NCBI GenBank assembly: GCA_003864495.1
Contig: ML133410.1
Coordinates: 992,001 to 1,056,000 of the forward strand
Source: Nemopilema nomurai
Lineage: Eukaryota; Cnidaria; Scyphozoa; Rhizostomeae; Rhizostomatidae
Direction of reading: 5' to 3'
DNA: 64,000 nucleotides
Within the stretch, counting starts at the first letter, position 1; each line of letters starts with the position of its first letter. Shown here in pieces: positions 24,201-37,800 of the stretch. The notes beneath the pieces were generated by a model that saw nothing but the letters and a program-made list of their open reading frames with translations, had not been told where the DNA came from and ran no database searches. A program made the position numbers and the translations under genes.

Positions 24201-25661
24201 AACCATGACGAGATCCCTTTCAATGAAAAACAACCCCTTATCAGCCATTTAGAGCCGCTGAACACCCTAGAAAATTGACCACGTTTCTTATGCAAACTTG
24301 TTTACTTTTTACAATTAGGTTTCCCCTGGGTCGATCAGAATGCAGGTTAATTGTATGCTGTTGTTCAGTTTAAATTTTGTGCTACTTAAAAACATTTGAT
24401 CAGCGTGTCATGACATTGCGTGTCTCGTATTAGCCCGTAGTAGAATTGTTTAGTGATGGAAATGTTTTTCTCTTTGAAGCTCTGGAGTGAATTCGAAACT
24501 TCGTCAAGCGACGGCTCAGCATCCGATAGTGCTGATGATAATTTCACAGTGGACATTGTCGAGTTTCTTGCGAACAGCTCGCAACAGTCGAAAAACGAGA
24601 ACCTCGAAAAGCCAGTGAAGGTTAAGCAAGAACCCACTGAGAACATCGAAGGTTGGACTTCTGGGGAAAGAGTGCAAGAGGAAGGCGGACGCTGCAGGGT
24701 CGCCGCGGGCTCGCCCCAAAACCTGCAGCCTGTTGCTGTGGCCTACGTGCAGCAAAACTATCAACAACCAATTGGCGACTGTTTTCAAAAACGATCTGTC
24801 GAGAATTTTATTGTCAACGAGTCTAACAGTCCAATACTTATTCCGTCTCTGCAAGAAGCAAACGGACCGATCTACATATCTCCGACCACTGCGGTGGCGC
24901 ATCAGTTCGCAACCGTGCAACCGCAATATATATTGACCGTAGCGAACCCCGCCGGGCCTAACCAGTGTTATCACCTGGTCCCGTCCCAAGAACGACAGAG
25001 TTTTTACACCACTGTTACGAAAGCTCCGTGTGCGGAAACGTGCTACTCGACAAACGGCTTCAATATCAGTGAAAGTTGTTGCCTCACAGACGGCCGAAGC
25101 ATCATTGTAAACCCGACTGCGGTGCTACCTCAAGTCGTCCTATCCTCCAGTGTGGAAATAGGCCCATCCGAGTTGAGTGGCAAATTCAAAGTCGCTCCCA
25201 TCCCGAGCGAAAATTTACAAAACTTACCTCCGTCCGCAATGGTAGGCGCACATGCCGTTTCCGTAGACGGGAAACTACGAAATGGCATTGAAAAAATGGA
25301 CTTTACTTTAGAAATGGGACTTGAAAGCCAACTGTTATCGAAAAAGGACGGATCTTTGGACAGCAGCGTGCTAAAGCGTAACGTGTCCGTGCCTCGCACT
25401 CACCAATGCTCGCACCCTGGTTGTAAGAAATCGTACACGAAAAGCTCCCACCTGAAAGCACACCAGAGAACCCACACTGGCGAGAAACCGTATGCGTGCA
25501 CGTGGGAAGGATGCACGTGGAAATTTGCACGATCTGACGAGCTTACACGACATTATAGAAAGCACACAGGACTTCGACCATTTAAATGTCTGAGGTGTAG
25601 TCGCACTTTTTCAAGGTCGGACCACCTGTCGCTGCACATGAAAAGACATACCAATAGTTAA
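21256..25661 (+). CDS. Kruppel-like transcription factor, KLF2/4 type
   Basis: This is a nuclear DNA-binding regulator that would bind GC/CACCC boxes through three C-terminal C2H2 fingers. Exons: 21256-21363 and 24480-25661, both phase 0, giving 429 residues. Exon 1 encodes [15 protein letters not shown], which resembles the conserved start of vertebrate KLF2 and KLF4, and supports joining it to exon 2. The donor (ACG|GTTGGT) is weak. Exon 2 opens with an acidic region ([15 protein letters not shown]) comparable to the KLF2/4 activation segment, then a SUMO-type motif VKQE within VKVKQEP. A long middle region rich in Ser, Pro and Gln has no domain. The fingers, about residues 344-426, show [19 protein letters not shown], the TGEKPY linker, [19 protein letters not shown] and [17 protein letters not shown], all with intact zinc ligands. 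Alternatively, translation could start within exon 2 (ATG 24456), losing the conserved N-terminus. Possible poly(A) signals follow at 26113-26118 and 26456-26461. Confidence 0.92.
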
Positions 25662-28600
25662 GTTCGTGAACTTAATGAATAAGGAAAATTGCGCAGGTTG
25701 GATCTTTTGAAAGCATCGTAGGGACGTTGTAAAATCCGTATTATATAGAAGCATAGTTTCGACTTTTAATCTCAGGGGTTTCTTACAAGCGTTCTAAATG
25801 CTTTGTGTATGCACTGTAGGAAATGGCAAGGAAAGACCCTCCACGGCCCTCTATCAGTAAGAAGATTAGGCTGTTTTGTTTGGTGAGAACGAGGTCACAG
25901 CCTCCATTAAACAGTGACCCTAAGACTAGGCACTGGCTCCTAATTCTTTAAAACCTGTTTTCTTCGTATAAAAAACTTTCAATTCATAACCAATGGCTCC
26001 ACGTGGTTTACATGGTGTTTCAAATTACACTATTTTGTTAATTTTGGACTCCACAGCTCTCAAGGGCAGTTATTTTCGCCTTATACTGAGCTGTTCCCCT
26101 CAATTCCCTCTAAATAAATATTCAAGCCTCGTTTCAGTGATCTTTGCTATTGCAGAATCGTTCCAGTTAAGAGATCATCCAACACTTGTTTGACCCTTGG
26201 GTTTCTATAAACAGTTTTATGATCATTTTTCGGCCACACTTGCAAGTTCGGCCTACGAAAATAATGCTTGCCATTTCTATGCCAGCGAGAAAAACCCAAT
26301 CGTCAACGCCCATCAAATAAGATAAGATAAACCATCACACTAAAATAGCTTTCTGGTAGCGCCTAAAACTTTCTTACAATCAAAAATTAGAAATTTTAGT
26401 ACTTTTTCCTGAATAGATTTGTTATGAATCATGAATATTAATTAAATTGGCCCTCAATAAAGACCCTTATTAATTAAACTGGCCTTTATAAAGATTTCAG
26501 GTTGGCCTTTTAAACATAAACAAAATACGGCTCCTTTTTACGTTTTTACCAAAACACGTTTTAATGTTTGCGGGATGACGAATGGCTGAATACAAATCTA
26601 TATTTACGAGTGATGGTCGTTTGAAATGACACAGGATGTTTGGAACTGACCCTCTAGCCACCGTCCTTATGACGTACCCGGAAGCAATTACAGTGACACA
26701 CGTGGGCGCTTTCGCAAAATGTGGAAATTAACGTCGCCCTTTCCCAAGAAAAAGTAAGAAAGCGGTGTCCGTAAATTGATTTATAATTTGAAAGAAAATA
26801 TAATGCCCTCAGGTTTCGGGTTTCAGAGGTCTTTCTAGATTTGATTATATTAAGAAGGCGCCAAAGCACGACCCAAACTAAGATCACTTTATCAATGGCC
26901 GTCAAAAGATTGGCTTCAGAAAACGGTGGAAAATCTTCCAGGGTCAGCTTGGAAGTGCTGAATCTCTAGGACGGAGAGCATAGCAAGTGATATTACGGCC
27001 GTGTGGTTAATATTGATTTGAAGTAGCTGTAAGATGATTAGAGAAGCTCTGATTGAAATGCAATACCTTTCCCGAAATCTTCAATTCTGCTGATTTCTAC
27101 GGAGTTTTGAATTCCCTTGGCTCTCTTCAACATTGGCCTAGTGACCTAATTGGAGGCAGCCTGGTTCAACCGTTTTACCCAAAGGAATTTCGATAGAAGA
27201 TGTGTTGTTATTGAGGGCTTGCATTCTTATATATTAGTCTTATTTATTTGTAACATCCTGACATCTTAATTAACGCATTTTCTGTTTGATATACACTAAT
27301 AGTATTTAGAGAAGGGTATGTCGGGACAGGAACCAAAGGGGTATTTATGAACGGGCCCATTCTTGCATTTTTGACCCAATCAGTGCTTCCCCGCTGCCAT
27401 TCTAGTATGATGTCATTGGGCCTTAGATTACTTTCCAGTCTTCCTCTATTAGCATTTTCAAAATTTTTCTTTTGTACAAATTTAAAATAAAAACATTTAG
27501 TACCTAGAATATTCAATTTTTAGCATCATTAATAAAACAAATCAAAATTGCTGCAAATGAGCTGAGATTTCCTCAATTGGATTGGGTTTCTTGACGTTGT
27601 TCCTTGTATGCGCATGTCTTGATATTCCCAGATATGCCGTTAAAATAGGCATCATCACAATCACTCAATAAATCATTCCAATCAATCGCCACAGTGATCA
27701 ATCGCGTCGTATGTATTTGTGTCGTGGTTGGCAAACTGCTGTTCTATTTTTGGCTCAATTGATACCTTAGAGGTCACACTGGAATCGGAAAACACACACG
27801 TTCCCGGATCATGTGGTTTTGCATAAGAACCCAGTAATGAAAGCCTGTTGAATGCGACTAATCCTGAAAACGAGGCACTGAGCTGAAAACGAGGCACTGA
27901 GCTGAGCTTTGCATACACAAGAGATTACTCCTCAATTCTCATTGATAATGCGAGAATTCACTGAGGTATACTTTCTTCTAGAGTCCAGAGGCAAATGTTA
28001 TTCGCCTTTGCTAAATATTGAACCAGCCTTTTGTTCTTGAGAAATCTAAAACCATAACTATGTGATTACAAGATTCAGTAGCAAATGAATAAAGACTACT
28101 GTGAATGCAAGGCAATTAAAATACTGAACCCACAGATTTGACTTGCTCAAGTCCAAAGAAAGATTATGTCTAATCTCCTTTTACAATTTTGTGTCCATCG
28201 CCAGATACCAACGCTGGCTCTTTAGCCTGACTTGGCCGCTGATCTTAGTCCTCCAAGGTTTTAACTATCCAGCCTGCCTGTTTGATGTGAATGGCATAGA
28301 AGGATTGTCGTTTAAATGTTGGTCAAAAACGCTTCTAGCCTCATAGCCTCCCTAGATTTATCGTAGTTGATCTATTTTTGCCATTTTTAACGCACAAAGT
28401 CAATGTGCCCCTTTCTAGTAAAGCGTTGTACTTCCTATATGAGACCAAAGCCGTTCTACACCAGTTTTTCGGGGTCTGCTGGGCAGTTTCTGTTGCCTGA
28501 GGTAATTGATGCGGTAAGGTATCATACCATCTGAAGGATCTATAATTAGGCTGATCAATAAAGGCTTTCAATCCTTTATTGGTATGTTTCTAAACTATGA

Positions 28601-31600
28601 AAGTTAGTCACCAACGCAAGGAAGTAAGGCGTTGATTAGTTTCCAACACAGATGCCAGGATACAAAGGCTTCCTGAAGGTGTTCATGCCACAGAAGTTTC
28701 TTACCATAAATCCCCAAAAGCAAACCTTTTAATAGCTACTGAGACAGAAAGCCAAGCGCCACCGCAGATTTCTGTTAGATGAGGTGGAGCTCTATGGAGT
28801 AACGGTACAAGGGTAAGCCTCCGTACACGGGCGTGTTCCTGCTAACACCAAGGGAAGCTTGGAGAGACTTTGTTGACTCACCAGCGGTAGAATTAAGGCA
28901 CTTATACTGCCCACAAGCTGTATCATCCCATAAAGACATTACTAGCCTTTTCCACCCTTTCCATTTATGCCTTCATTCTAACTCTATTTTACGCTGTGTC
29001 TATTTTATCACTTTTGAATCGTTTTGCTTGTTCATCCCCGCAATTTCCTTCAATGCATCCGTAGAAATTCTTTCACTCAAAAGCCGTTAGCCTCACCAAA
29101 TCATAATCATATTCAACAAAATTTTTCTAATCTTCTCCACCAATTTCAACATCCCCGGCCATAATTTTTGTTTCATAGCCTCGAAGTGGTTGAGGTGGAA
29201 TGTAAGAGAAGTTTAAGGTATAAGGCTGGCAGAATAAAGGGCCACCCTAGTTATTGGACCATTATCGAGTTTCCCCAGCTCTCGGAATGGTGCAAATGAT
29301 CGGAATGGTGCAACGTAGGAATTTGGCAATCAGTACAACGAAACCATCATGTTAACATTTATCACCAGCAAAAGTCAAACCACTTGTAGAAAGGATATAT
29401 ATTTGTAAGATATTAGATATTCATTTGGTATTTGTGCAGGGGAATTGTGTGATAGAATCGACTTTTTATAGAAAATATAGGTATGTGGCAGGCTTTTCGA
29501 AAATTTTACATAAACATGGGTGTTGCTGATGTTTGCTGATGTAGGTGAAGCTACAAAAAGGCATCACGTTATTTTTTAGAGCACCAAGAGATTATGGGAG
29601 GGACAAAACCTGAAAGGGATTTTATTAGTCTTACATTGACAAGAATATTCCAGTGCCAAGGGGAGGAAACTTCCACGTTTGCCAAGCGTGGCATTTCGGT
29701 ACACATCATAAAGGCTAGGCCATTCCTCTAAACAGTTGTTTTCAGTTTGAAAGGAGCCTCCCCCGGCCAAAGGCTGCCCCACAAACCGGCAATGTCTTAC
29801 ATCCTAATTAGGAGAAAATCTCGCTGCTCTGTTGCTGCAGCAAAACACGACTTGTTTAAGTGTTTTGTAAAAAATTGCACAAACGAACGTTTCTGGCAAA
29901 TTGAATCCTTAAGTAAACCAAATTGTTGTTAGAAATGTTGATTTAAAATGAGTCATCACCTGCAGGCCATTTCGATTTGCTTGGGCAGCTGCCACTGCCT
30001 TTTGCTTTTTGTAAATGCCCATTAATGGGCTACAGTTTCAGATCCGCTGGATTTATTCGTAGAAACTCAAGAACTCGTAGATTTGAGCATCCTCTGAGGC
30101 AATGCCACATATGATCGATACGATATGTTACTGGAGTCTGTGAGGATTATGCCGCGCTCAACTATAAGAAATGCCCATTTTAGCAAATGAATCTAGTTTT
30201 TGTGGCACGTTACTAGCGAAAAGATGTCGGTTTTTTCTTAGGAATGAACATTTCATGCTTTCAACTTCTTTTTCTCATCTTCGTGTTTTGGCAGGGCAAG
30301 AATGTTTAGACAGGGCAAAATTGTGACGTCCCCTCCTCAGACAAAGCAGAAAATGACAGCTCCCCGAAATCAGATTGTAGAAAGTACAAGACGCAAGAGC
30401 CTTGTTGGCTGTAAAGATTTACTCAAGATCAGAGTCACAGGTTAGACTGGACACGTCATGATTTACAAAAAATAAACGCGATGATTGCGAAGGAAAAGGG
30501 TGGAACGGTTGAGAAGAAGAGAGTCATCTGAATTATTAATAAACGTGAGTCACATGAATTACGGTTTGCCAGACAGCCAATTTTTTCTGCAAATGTTACA
30601 AAAACATGATCGAATACTTGTTCTGTCGATGCTTTGTTTACATATGTCTGTATTACAGACTTACAGATTTTTACCACTATTTCCATATTCTAGATGGCTT
30701 AAGACTTTTAGCAACAAGAAACTAGCAGGTGTAACAGTTTTGTAAATTCACTAAATAGGGAGAGATGGCCACGTTTGATTAGAGATCTTCGGTGACTGGC
30801 TATATAAATAGACTTCCAGTCAGTTGTGACTCAGTTTCAGATATTCACACAAACATAGAATGGTTATTGATGCAACATGTGCTGGGGTTTTCTTATTCGA
30901 GTTTCAACGCACACCTTAAGTTGTTTGTCGGATATTTTTTGAATGTTTCCGACTCAGTTGATAAAATCAATGTCAATTTTGAGAAATGAATGATGCCCAT
31001 CTCTTCTCAGACGCAAATCGGTTTAGGAAGTTCAAATCTTTGAATTAAATCCTTTTATCCATTATGACGTAACATAAGTCTTTCCTGCATGAATTTCGTG
31101 TTTTGTTGCTAGTAATCTCGAATAAATTTCAGATCAAAAGTTTTGATGTTAATCCTAACGAGGGATCCAGTGCATGGTCGATGAAATAAAGAGTGGATTT
31201 GTATTTTTATCAAAAAATGAAAGATCATTACGTTAGTTTTTATGTAGATCAATATTCCATTGAATTAGTGCTGAATTTCAAATAAAGTCGTGAAATTAAT
31301 GTATCAATTGAAAGAGCAGCACTTGAGGCTTAATGGTAATGGTAAGTGCCCCGAAAAACAAGGCCGAAAACTTTTTAATCTCGATGCACCATACATCCAT
31401 TGTTTAGGGACCCCTGGGCGGGGGCCCTAACGTTTAGGAACCTAATGACTTTGCGTTCAGAATCTCCCCTCCTTCACAACAAAAGTGAAAAATCGGCAAG
31501 ATTGCCAATATGGTGTATCCAATATTGCCACAAAGGAATAAGAGCAAAGTTGAAGAGACGACTTTAGTTACGGGATATAATAAAGGTGTAGTACATCAAA

Positions 31601-31885
31601 GTAGTCTATCTTTAAGGGTTTCAGTTACATGTCGATAATTTTTTGAATGATTTGATTTTAGATTAATAATTTTTTAAGCGGACATAGCAATGCCTTTTTG
31701 TGATTTGTGGGCACCACAGAGGATAATGGGATGAGAAACAACGAAGTCTCGGTTTGAAGAGACAACTTGAATAAGAGGCTGCACTTGCCCGCCAATGTTG
31801 ATGTTGTTGTTTGTGTGCCTAGGCGAAGCCAAGCCAAGTAATCGGATTCACTCAAGGGTTTTACGTGCACACAACGAATCCAATC
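25662..31885. other. KLF 3' flank and intergenic stretch before UGCG
   Basis: The first several hundred bases are probably KLF 3' UTR, with AATAAA motifs at 26113 and 26456. The rest holds only short open frames on both strands. A 19-base tandem duplication lies at 27864-27901. No conserved domain was recognised. Confidence 0.4.
27864..27901. repeat. 19-bp tandem duplication
   Basis: CTGAAAACGAGGCACTGAG occurs twice head to tail (27864-27882 and 27883-27901) without mismatch. Confidence 0.85.
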
Positions 31886-34800
31886 ATGTATTACGATGTT
31901 TCCATGATAGATATTGTTGCTTTTTTATGCATTATAGGATGGCTGTTTATGATGTTTGTCCATCTCGTTGCTATTGTATATGGGTAAGTTTGGTCCTCTA
32001 GGCACCCTACCTATTTCCTCGCGTCTTGATGGCCTATGAATAGTTTCAGTATGGACCATCTTTATGTTATGGTTATTGTTCATGCATGAACGCGGTTAAT
32101 AGTCAAATATCCTTTTAGAATTTGAAGTAATTCCACATTATCTTTTTGTGGGAAGTATTCAATTGAATCATAACTGACGCACACCACTTCAAGTACTTGC
32201 CTCTGCTGAGGAACCTCAAAATAGCAACTTGAATTGCCCCAGTATACCACAAGTGCAATATTTCACCTCGTTACCGTAATTAAACTGCACGGTCTTAAAC
32301 TTTGTGTCAGCTAATTGGACTTGGGGCCTACCTAGTTTTTTCCACTTGCATGTGATTTGAAGCAAAGCAACAAATTATTATAACAGCCATTTCTTTGGAA
32401 ACAGTTATCTGTTCTTTTGAAAAGATGCCATCATCAACTCAAAAAGAAGTTGATAATAGATCTTTAATTTGGTTTTCAAACCTTTGATTTGGTGGAAAAC
32501 CAGACTACCATTTGATTCTGAGAACTGCCATTTGATAATCATGTCCTTAATCTGAGGCAACTCTGTATTTCCAGTTTTGAGATTTCAATTTTAACTCTTT
32601 AGAAAAATACACTTGTATAGCTGGGAAGAGTCTACAAATACAGATCAGCTACCAGGAGTTACGATATTGAAGGTATTTCAGTTTTCATTTTTAAACAATA
32701 GTAGATGAGCAAAGGCATATTTTGGATCCAAAATGATATTGAGTCTTGGTACTAATTGGATATTTGCACCTAAGTGTCTAATGTTTCTTTTTTAGCCAGT
32801 TGTGGGGAATGATGCCAACTCACATGAAAACTTCCAATCATTTTTTGAATTAGAATACCCAAAGGTATAAACATTAATTTTTATTCAATTTTCATTGTAT
32901 TATTTTGAGTTATGAAGATTGGTTTGAATAAAAATGCCCCCAACTTTTTATTCTGTGCATTTATGTGGTAAACTTGCATTCTCAATTATTTTCATTGAAG
33001 TTATTGGCCGGTTGAATCATTCAAATTTTCATGAAAGAGCATAAAGTTATATGATATCATGCTCATGCATCCTCAAAAAGGAGTAGAATAGTTCTTGATG
33101 CAAAATCAAGGGTAAGGAAGATGTGAATACTGAAGCAAATTAAGTTGAATGGAATGCTTTTATAGTAAAGGTGGTGTGATGTTCTTTTCTAGTATGAAAT
33201 ATTATTCTGTGTACAAAATGAGCGAGATCCAGCAATATCAACAATTGAAAGTCTAATTGAAGCGTACCCTGAAGCAGATGCAAAAATATTTTGTTGTAAG
33301 TTCTTTTACTATGGTAATGATGCACTGACAAATGACACCCAGAACAAAACATAACATGGCATTGTATGACATGAAATGACATAACATGCAATTAAAGTTA
33401 ACCCAGCACTGCTGACTTTGATTGACTGATCATTTAATTTTCTATTTGCTTCTGTGCAGTTTAGATTTTGTGAACAAATTGTTGCATAATTTTGTATAAT
33501 TGTTGCTTTTCGTAACTCACTCTTAGTCTATCAAGTCATTCACTTTGTTTTGTAACTGAGTTTAAAGTTTTACTCAATTTAAGTCATGATTTTGTCAAAC
33601 TGCCATCCCTGTCACTTGCTCTACTTTTCAGGTCCACTGAATGTAGGGGTGAATCCGAAAGTAAACAACATGATGCAGGGGTACAATGTTGCAAAGTATG
33701 ACCTTATCTGGATTAATGATAGTGGACTCAAAGGTATTTTATTCTAAATCTTATGCATGACATTTTCACGTAACATCTTGAGAGAGCAATATCCCACTGA
33801 AAATGATTTTATAACTTTGAATTTTACACAAAAGCATTATTCATTCCACCCTTTTTAAATTCATTTGTTGGCTTCTTTTTTCTCTCACTTCTTTTCTTCT
33901 ATTTCACGAAATTCGCTCTTTTTGGCATCAATGTTAGACTGGCCAAAGCTCATGCATCATTTATTTATAGGATTTTATTCACCATCTTAAGGTGCTGGTG
34001 CAAGATATTGTCTTGCTAAGAAGCTTTTCTTTGTTGCTATTAACAACTAAAATAGGTCCAGCCTTTATTTAATGCCCACCATTCTCTGTTAGGCCATGTT
34101 CTGAAGCCTTGATGATAGAATAATGTAGGACTCTTCCTCAATAAAGCCTTTATTTGGCCTGTCACTGCGTAATACGACGAGTGGGTGAATGAATTAGAGG
34201 CACCTACTGCCTGAAACATGGATTCGCATTGAAAACACTCGATGAATTCGATGAAACACTCGCGTTGCAGCTGCCAGCCTTGAACACGGGACAAACCAGC
34301 CAACCGACTTAAGGATTAGATGGAATCGATATCATCGTTATTGGGTTATCTTTTGTGTGGGGAAAGTAAGTTTGCAGTGTAAGGAAAAAGCGGCGCTGGT
34401 AAAGATCCTCTTCTACAAAAAAACTCACGGTTATTGGGGAGATTCGGCATGTAGTGAGAGCAATAACTTCTTATGTGTTGCGAATGAACTCTATTTTTCT
34501 CTGGTGCAAATCTCCGAAAAGTCCCACTCTGATTTGATAATCATCAAAACCTGTGGAGATTGCAAATTTTTTGGATGCGTCCAGAGAATTTTTGCGGCGT
34601 GGTATTTACAGCTAAAGATTCTGATCAAAAACCAAATCCGATGCCTCATCTTACTTGTGGTATGACGTAGGATGTATATGCGAGTGTTTGTGATTTTCCG
34701 TACCACAAACTGACAGAATTCGCCACATAGTGTTTTGCCACAAATTAACGCGCCATCCCACAATCTGGATACTTCTGTTCAAAGGACCACTTTGTGACAA

Positions 34801-37800
34801 CTGTACTTGATCTTTTTCTAATCTGTAACGAATTATTTACCATGTTTCACAATTTCCAAGCGAATGCACTCTTTTTCAGAAGAACCAGAAAGTTTAAGCT
34901 CACCTCAGCTGCCCTTAGATTTCAAAATAAAAAGATAAACTGAAATGATTCTTGTTTTCTCGTAAATCATCGAGCTGTTAATCGGGGGAAACCAGGCAGT
35001 TTGACACCTTCAATGAGACCATTACAAGCCATCGGGAATGTTTTTTTTATTTTTATGAAAGTCTCAGGTTTTTTGGGGGCATGCTGGTTTCCATTGATCA
35101 CCTTGCTACCCCAAATGGCTTGCCTTCGTAGCGCCTTCGACATACCCACCCGTAGTAGTGTGTCTTCGGCGATACTATTCTGAATCATGGCCTAATGTTT
35201 TGCAGCTATTCCCAAAACACTGCAAGAAATGGTGTCGCATATGAAACAAAAGGTAGCTGTTGTTCACCAGGTAAGAGAAGACGTCTCTTCAATTTGTGCG
35301 TATTAGTCCAAAAGAACGGAACCGAAGTATTGCTAAGTGTATCTTGTTATAAAAGCCACCCACTGTTTCCGTGCAAATCCGGTCTGTTAAATCACTCTCC
35401 TGGCAATACCTAATTTTACTAATCAAAAGGATTTCCTACCACAACATAATTTGCCTTTTTGTTTAAATCATTCTTTCTCCCAGGCTTGACATTGAGCTTC
35501 AGGCTTCACAGGCTCGACATTGTGTTCAGTAGGAAGTGTGAAATGAATTTCTCATTGATATGCTCACAACACTGTGTAATATTTAAATTGCCAGGAAATT
35601 TGGATTGCTCTTATATAATTATGCAATGAAATGAAATATTGAATATATATAAACTGATAATGAAATATTTGCATACTTAGAATATTTCTTCATTACCTTA
35701 AGGTGTCTTATTTTTGCACTTTGAGAGTATACAAATGTCAGAAAATGTCCAAAGCTGAAAAAATTGAAAGCCAGTTGCGAAACGAAGGCAACGAGCGTTG
35801 GACGAAAAGGATCTTCGAATTACGGTTGCATTGCTCCAATCCGTCGTAAAGGCATAACTGATTGTAATTTATCGCATGCGCTTTTAATGTTTGTGGAAAC
35901 CTAGTGTTGATGGTTTGCTTTTTCCTGCAGTTGCCATTTATTACAAACGGAGATGGCTTCGGCGGAAGTTTAGAGAAGGTAATTTGATTGCTCAATTCTT
36001 TCTGTTACATTTTGTGAGCGTCAACTTTTTTCACCCAGGGCCCTAAAGGGAACACCCAGCTCCATCAAATTGGTTATTCAGAAATATTAAGCGATTTTCT
36101 TAGATAGAATATTTATTCTTGGAGCATTCAGAGATTAAGAAAAACAAATAGGTTTCGAAAATTCCAACTATGAGCAATGTGGTCATATAGGAATTTCCTT
36201 GACAAAAACAGGCATTGAACAGAAACGTATATTGAACAAACTGATATCACCTACTATTTTCAGAAGATTCTATGATTCAAACACCTACACAAAAAGGGCT
36301 GCTGTGCATCCCAAACATTGTCACTCAAAAGAGCATTGATATCTTGATTATCACGTACCCCCGTGTTCTACATTTCACAGAAGTCCCTCTCAGGTGTCCA
36401 ATTTTCATTATCTATGGAAGCCGTCTCTTATAGCGCGTTGAATCGCTAGGAATTTCTTTTAAGCTCCCCCTTATACAGTGCGTTCAACAGTAGCCCCCTC
36501 GTTGCAAGGCCACACCCCTGACCTACCTACACTAGATACGACCTCGCGAAATCCTCATGTCTATGCAATGTTGGTGTTGGTTTTCACGGTGTCAGTATTC
36601 TTAATGTCAATTCCACGCCCATGCACATAGCTCTTGCAATCCAATTAAGGGCGATCTTTATTCGCCGCAAAGCTGCCCCGGATGAGCAGGCCTTTGTGCA
36701 TAGTTGCAATCACGTAGTCCACAAGCGGCTGTAGTACCAAAACACGTGATGCCAAATAAAGTGCAAGGAGAGCATGGTATTTTCTGACATATCAAGCTGG
36801 CGTGAAAAGCTTTGACAGGCGCCTTGGGTGTAAAAACTAGCGAATGGCTATCCAATGGGTAGGCTAAGGGCAGTAGGAGAGGAACCAGCTTCCCACCCTT
36901 ATCATGTCGATGGCCGGACATGTGTCATCCCAGGGGGTGTTCGCACTTGTCACAGACTCTTTTGGCGACTCGATAACCACCAACCCCCTCCACCCAGCCC
37001 CGCCTCTGTTATTTGGCCCACGCAAAGAGCTTCTCTTTCCTCCCCAAAGCGAAGCATACCGGCGTATTTTCTAGTCTGTCCAGACTTGCTCCCAAAATGA
37101 CACTGCCGTTTATAATTATGTCAAGTCTTATGGTCAGGAAGTCTTTGCTAATTAATCGTTCTTAAAAAGCCCAACCCAAGCTGAAAACGAATTGCTTGTT
37201 TACTATCTCTCTATTATCCTGTCACGTTTTCCCTATCGCGTGTTTTCTCAACAGCCTTGTCATGTAAAAAGACCCACCTATTTGCAATGCAATTTTGATA
37301 GATATATTTGATCCCACGATTGAACTTGTACGTGCTTTTAAAGGCGTGGCCCTATTGAGTTATTTCCAGCAGTAGAGGTCAGATCGTTCTATTCTCGACA
37401 TTCTAATTGACGCATGTAAAAATGATCAGTTCTTGCTTTGAAGGATTTCTGCGATTTGTCGTGACAATAAATCAACTTTTCCAATAAATCTGAGAAACAC
37501 AATCAGATGAAGAGAAGAATAACTCTATTTGCACGAAGATATTCTGACTTCCATTGATACTTGACGAAGCAGTAGCTTACTTCTAAGCCCCTAAAGAGAC
37601 ACCAGAGCCTTAAGAGTCTCCTGCCCTCTACATTCGGCGCTCCTCAGTCTGTCGCTGCCCGTGGATTGCCGAACCAGTCATACAGGCTTTCACCTTTTAG
37701 GAGTATTGTTGCATCGAGATAACACGCAGTAATACGCGTTGATGTAGTGTTTACACGTTGTTTCGTAGGTCTACTTCGGTACGCAACATGCTAGGGTCTA

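Noticed and set aside
24516..24989. 157-codon minus-strand frame opposite KLF exon 2
   Set aside because: It is a shadow of the KLF coding frame, with no splice context or domain.
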